NCBI GenBank assembly: GCA_028701415.1
Contig: JAQVQU010000038.1
Span: forward strand, 1-13,851
From: Clostridia bacterium
GTDB taxonomy: Bacteria; Bacillota; Clostridia; Christensenellales; DTU072
DNA length: 13,851 nt
Direction: 5' to 3'
Shown: positions 13,498 to 13,851 of the stretch, piece by piece
Layout: the number at the start of each line of letters is the position of its first letter
Numbering within the stretch: the first letter of the stretch is position 1
Notes under the pieces: model-generated
Seen by the model: only the letters and a program-made list of their open reading frames with translations
What the model was told of the DNA's origin: nothing
Database searches by the model: none
Translations under genes and position numbers: made by a program

Positions 13498-13851
13498 TTA
13501 ATTGTTTTTCGAATGTATTCTAAGATCTTTTCCATTTAGTTCGATGACTTTTGCGCAGGAAATATCGGACATTCTGCTATGGACTCGAACACCATATCTA
13601 TCGTGAATGGCGTCCATCTTAAGATTGGTAGTTATTAAGGTGTATTGGTTAGCGCGATTGCAAAGAAGCTGATAAAGATAACCTGGTAAAAAATCTCCCC
13701 TAATTTCCTCAGTTCCTAAATCATCGATTATCAGAACATCAACATCATAAATCTCATCAAGAATGTAAGGTTTTTCAGATTCATAAGCGAAATGATATCT
13801 AGAAAATATATCAGCGAGCTTAAAGGAGGGGATGAGAAGAGAAGTGTACCC
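13498..13851 (-). CDS. DnaC/DnaI-like AAA+ ATPase, C-terminal part (runs off window)
   Basis: The last 117 residues of an ATPase of the DnaC/DnaI/IstB group, cut at the window end. The Walker B motif VLIIDDLGTEE is followed by a helix with YQLLCNRANQ. After that come the sensor-1 strand TLITTNL and RYGVRVHSRM, which carries the arginine-finger and sensor-2 type residues. It ends with CAKVIELNGKDLRIHSKNN. The Walker A loop would lie outside the window. Such proteins load the replicative helicase or act with IS21-type transposases. I see no transposase or inverted-repeat ends here, so a helicase-loader-type role is favoured. The stop is TAA at 13500-13498. The 160 or so bases after it, up to the PC4-gene promoter, hold nothing I can identify. 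Confidence 0.85.
   Translation of the reverse strand, partial: GYTSLLIPSFKLADIFSRYHFAYESEKPYILDEIYDVDVLIIDDLGTEEIRGDFLPGYLYQLLCNRANQYTLITTNLKMDAIHDRYGVRVHSRMSDISCAKVIELNGKDLRIHSKNN

Noticed and set aside
13498..13851. IS21 IstB transposition helper
   Set aside because: No IstA-like gene or terminal inverted repeats are visible; sequence style fits helicase-loader ATPases at least as well, though the missing upstream part leaves this open.

Overview
The window looks like a chromosomal segment of a low-GC, Gram-positive anaerobe of the Clostridia type. This is inferred from AT-rich DNA, strong GGAGG-type ribosome binding sites before almost every gene, sigma-A-like promoters, the argGHCJBDF set built around ArgJ, an iron-type alcohol dehydrogenase, and a YdbC/PC4-like protein near a DnaC/DnaI-like ATPase. 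I cannot name a species.

Left edge (1-1423, minus strand): the 5' part of a winged-helix ROK/NagC-type regulator, preceded on the same strand by a group III (iron-type) alcohol dehydrogenase. Positions 1424-1795 form a divergent control region between this gene and argG. It holds a perfect 11-bp inverted repeat over the dehydrogenase -10 box, and one half-site of that repeat recurs exactly in the argG promoter.

Centre (1796-10517, plus strand): a complete seven-gene run argG, argH, argC, argJ, argB, argD, argF. Together these cover glutamate to arginine by the acetyl-recycling route: ArgJ makes N-acetylglutamate and recovers the acetyl group; ArgB, ArgC and ArgD convert it to N-acetylornithine; ArgF, ArgG and ArgH finish via citrulline and argininosuccinate. 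ArgA, ArgR and carbamoyl phosphate synthetase are not in the window. The gaps are loose and carry local tandem duplications: a roughly 70-bp repeat between argH and argC, and a 60-bp duplication of the argB 3' end. argF has its own good promoter and the run ends in a strong bidirectional terminator.

Right part (10634-13851, minus strand): a small two-helix membrane protein of unknown function, a GH13 oligo-1,6-glucosidase-like enzyme, a small YdbC/PC4-type single-strand-binding protein, and the C-terminal part of a DnaC/DnaI-like AAA+ ATPase cut by the window end. The first three have their own recognisable promoters. The PC4-like gene's promoter is unusual because its spacer begins with ten alternating C/G bases.

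Most of the window is ordinary metabolism. I see no new multi-gene system. The observations most worth following are the shared operator-like motif at the adh/argG junction, the CG-spacer promoter, and the two families of duplicated sequence inside the arg run.
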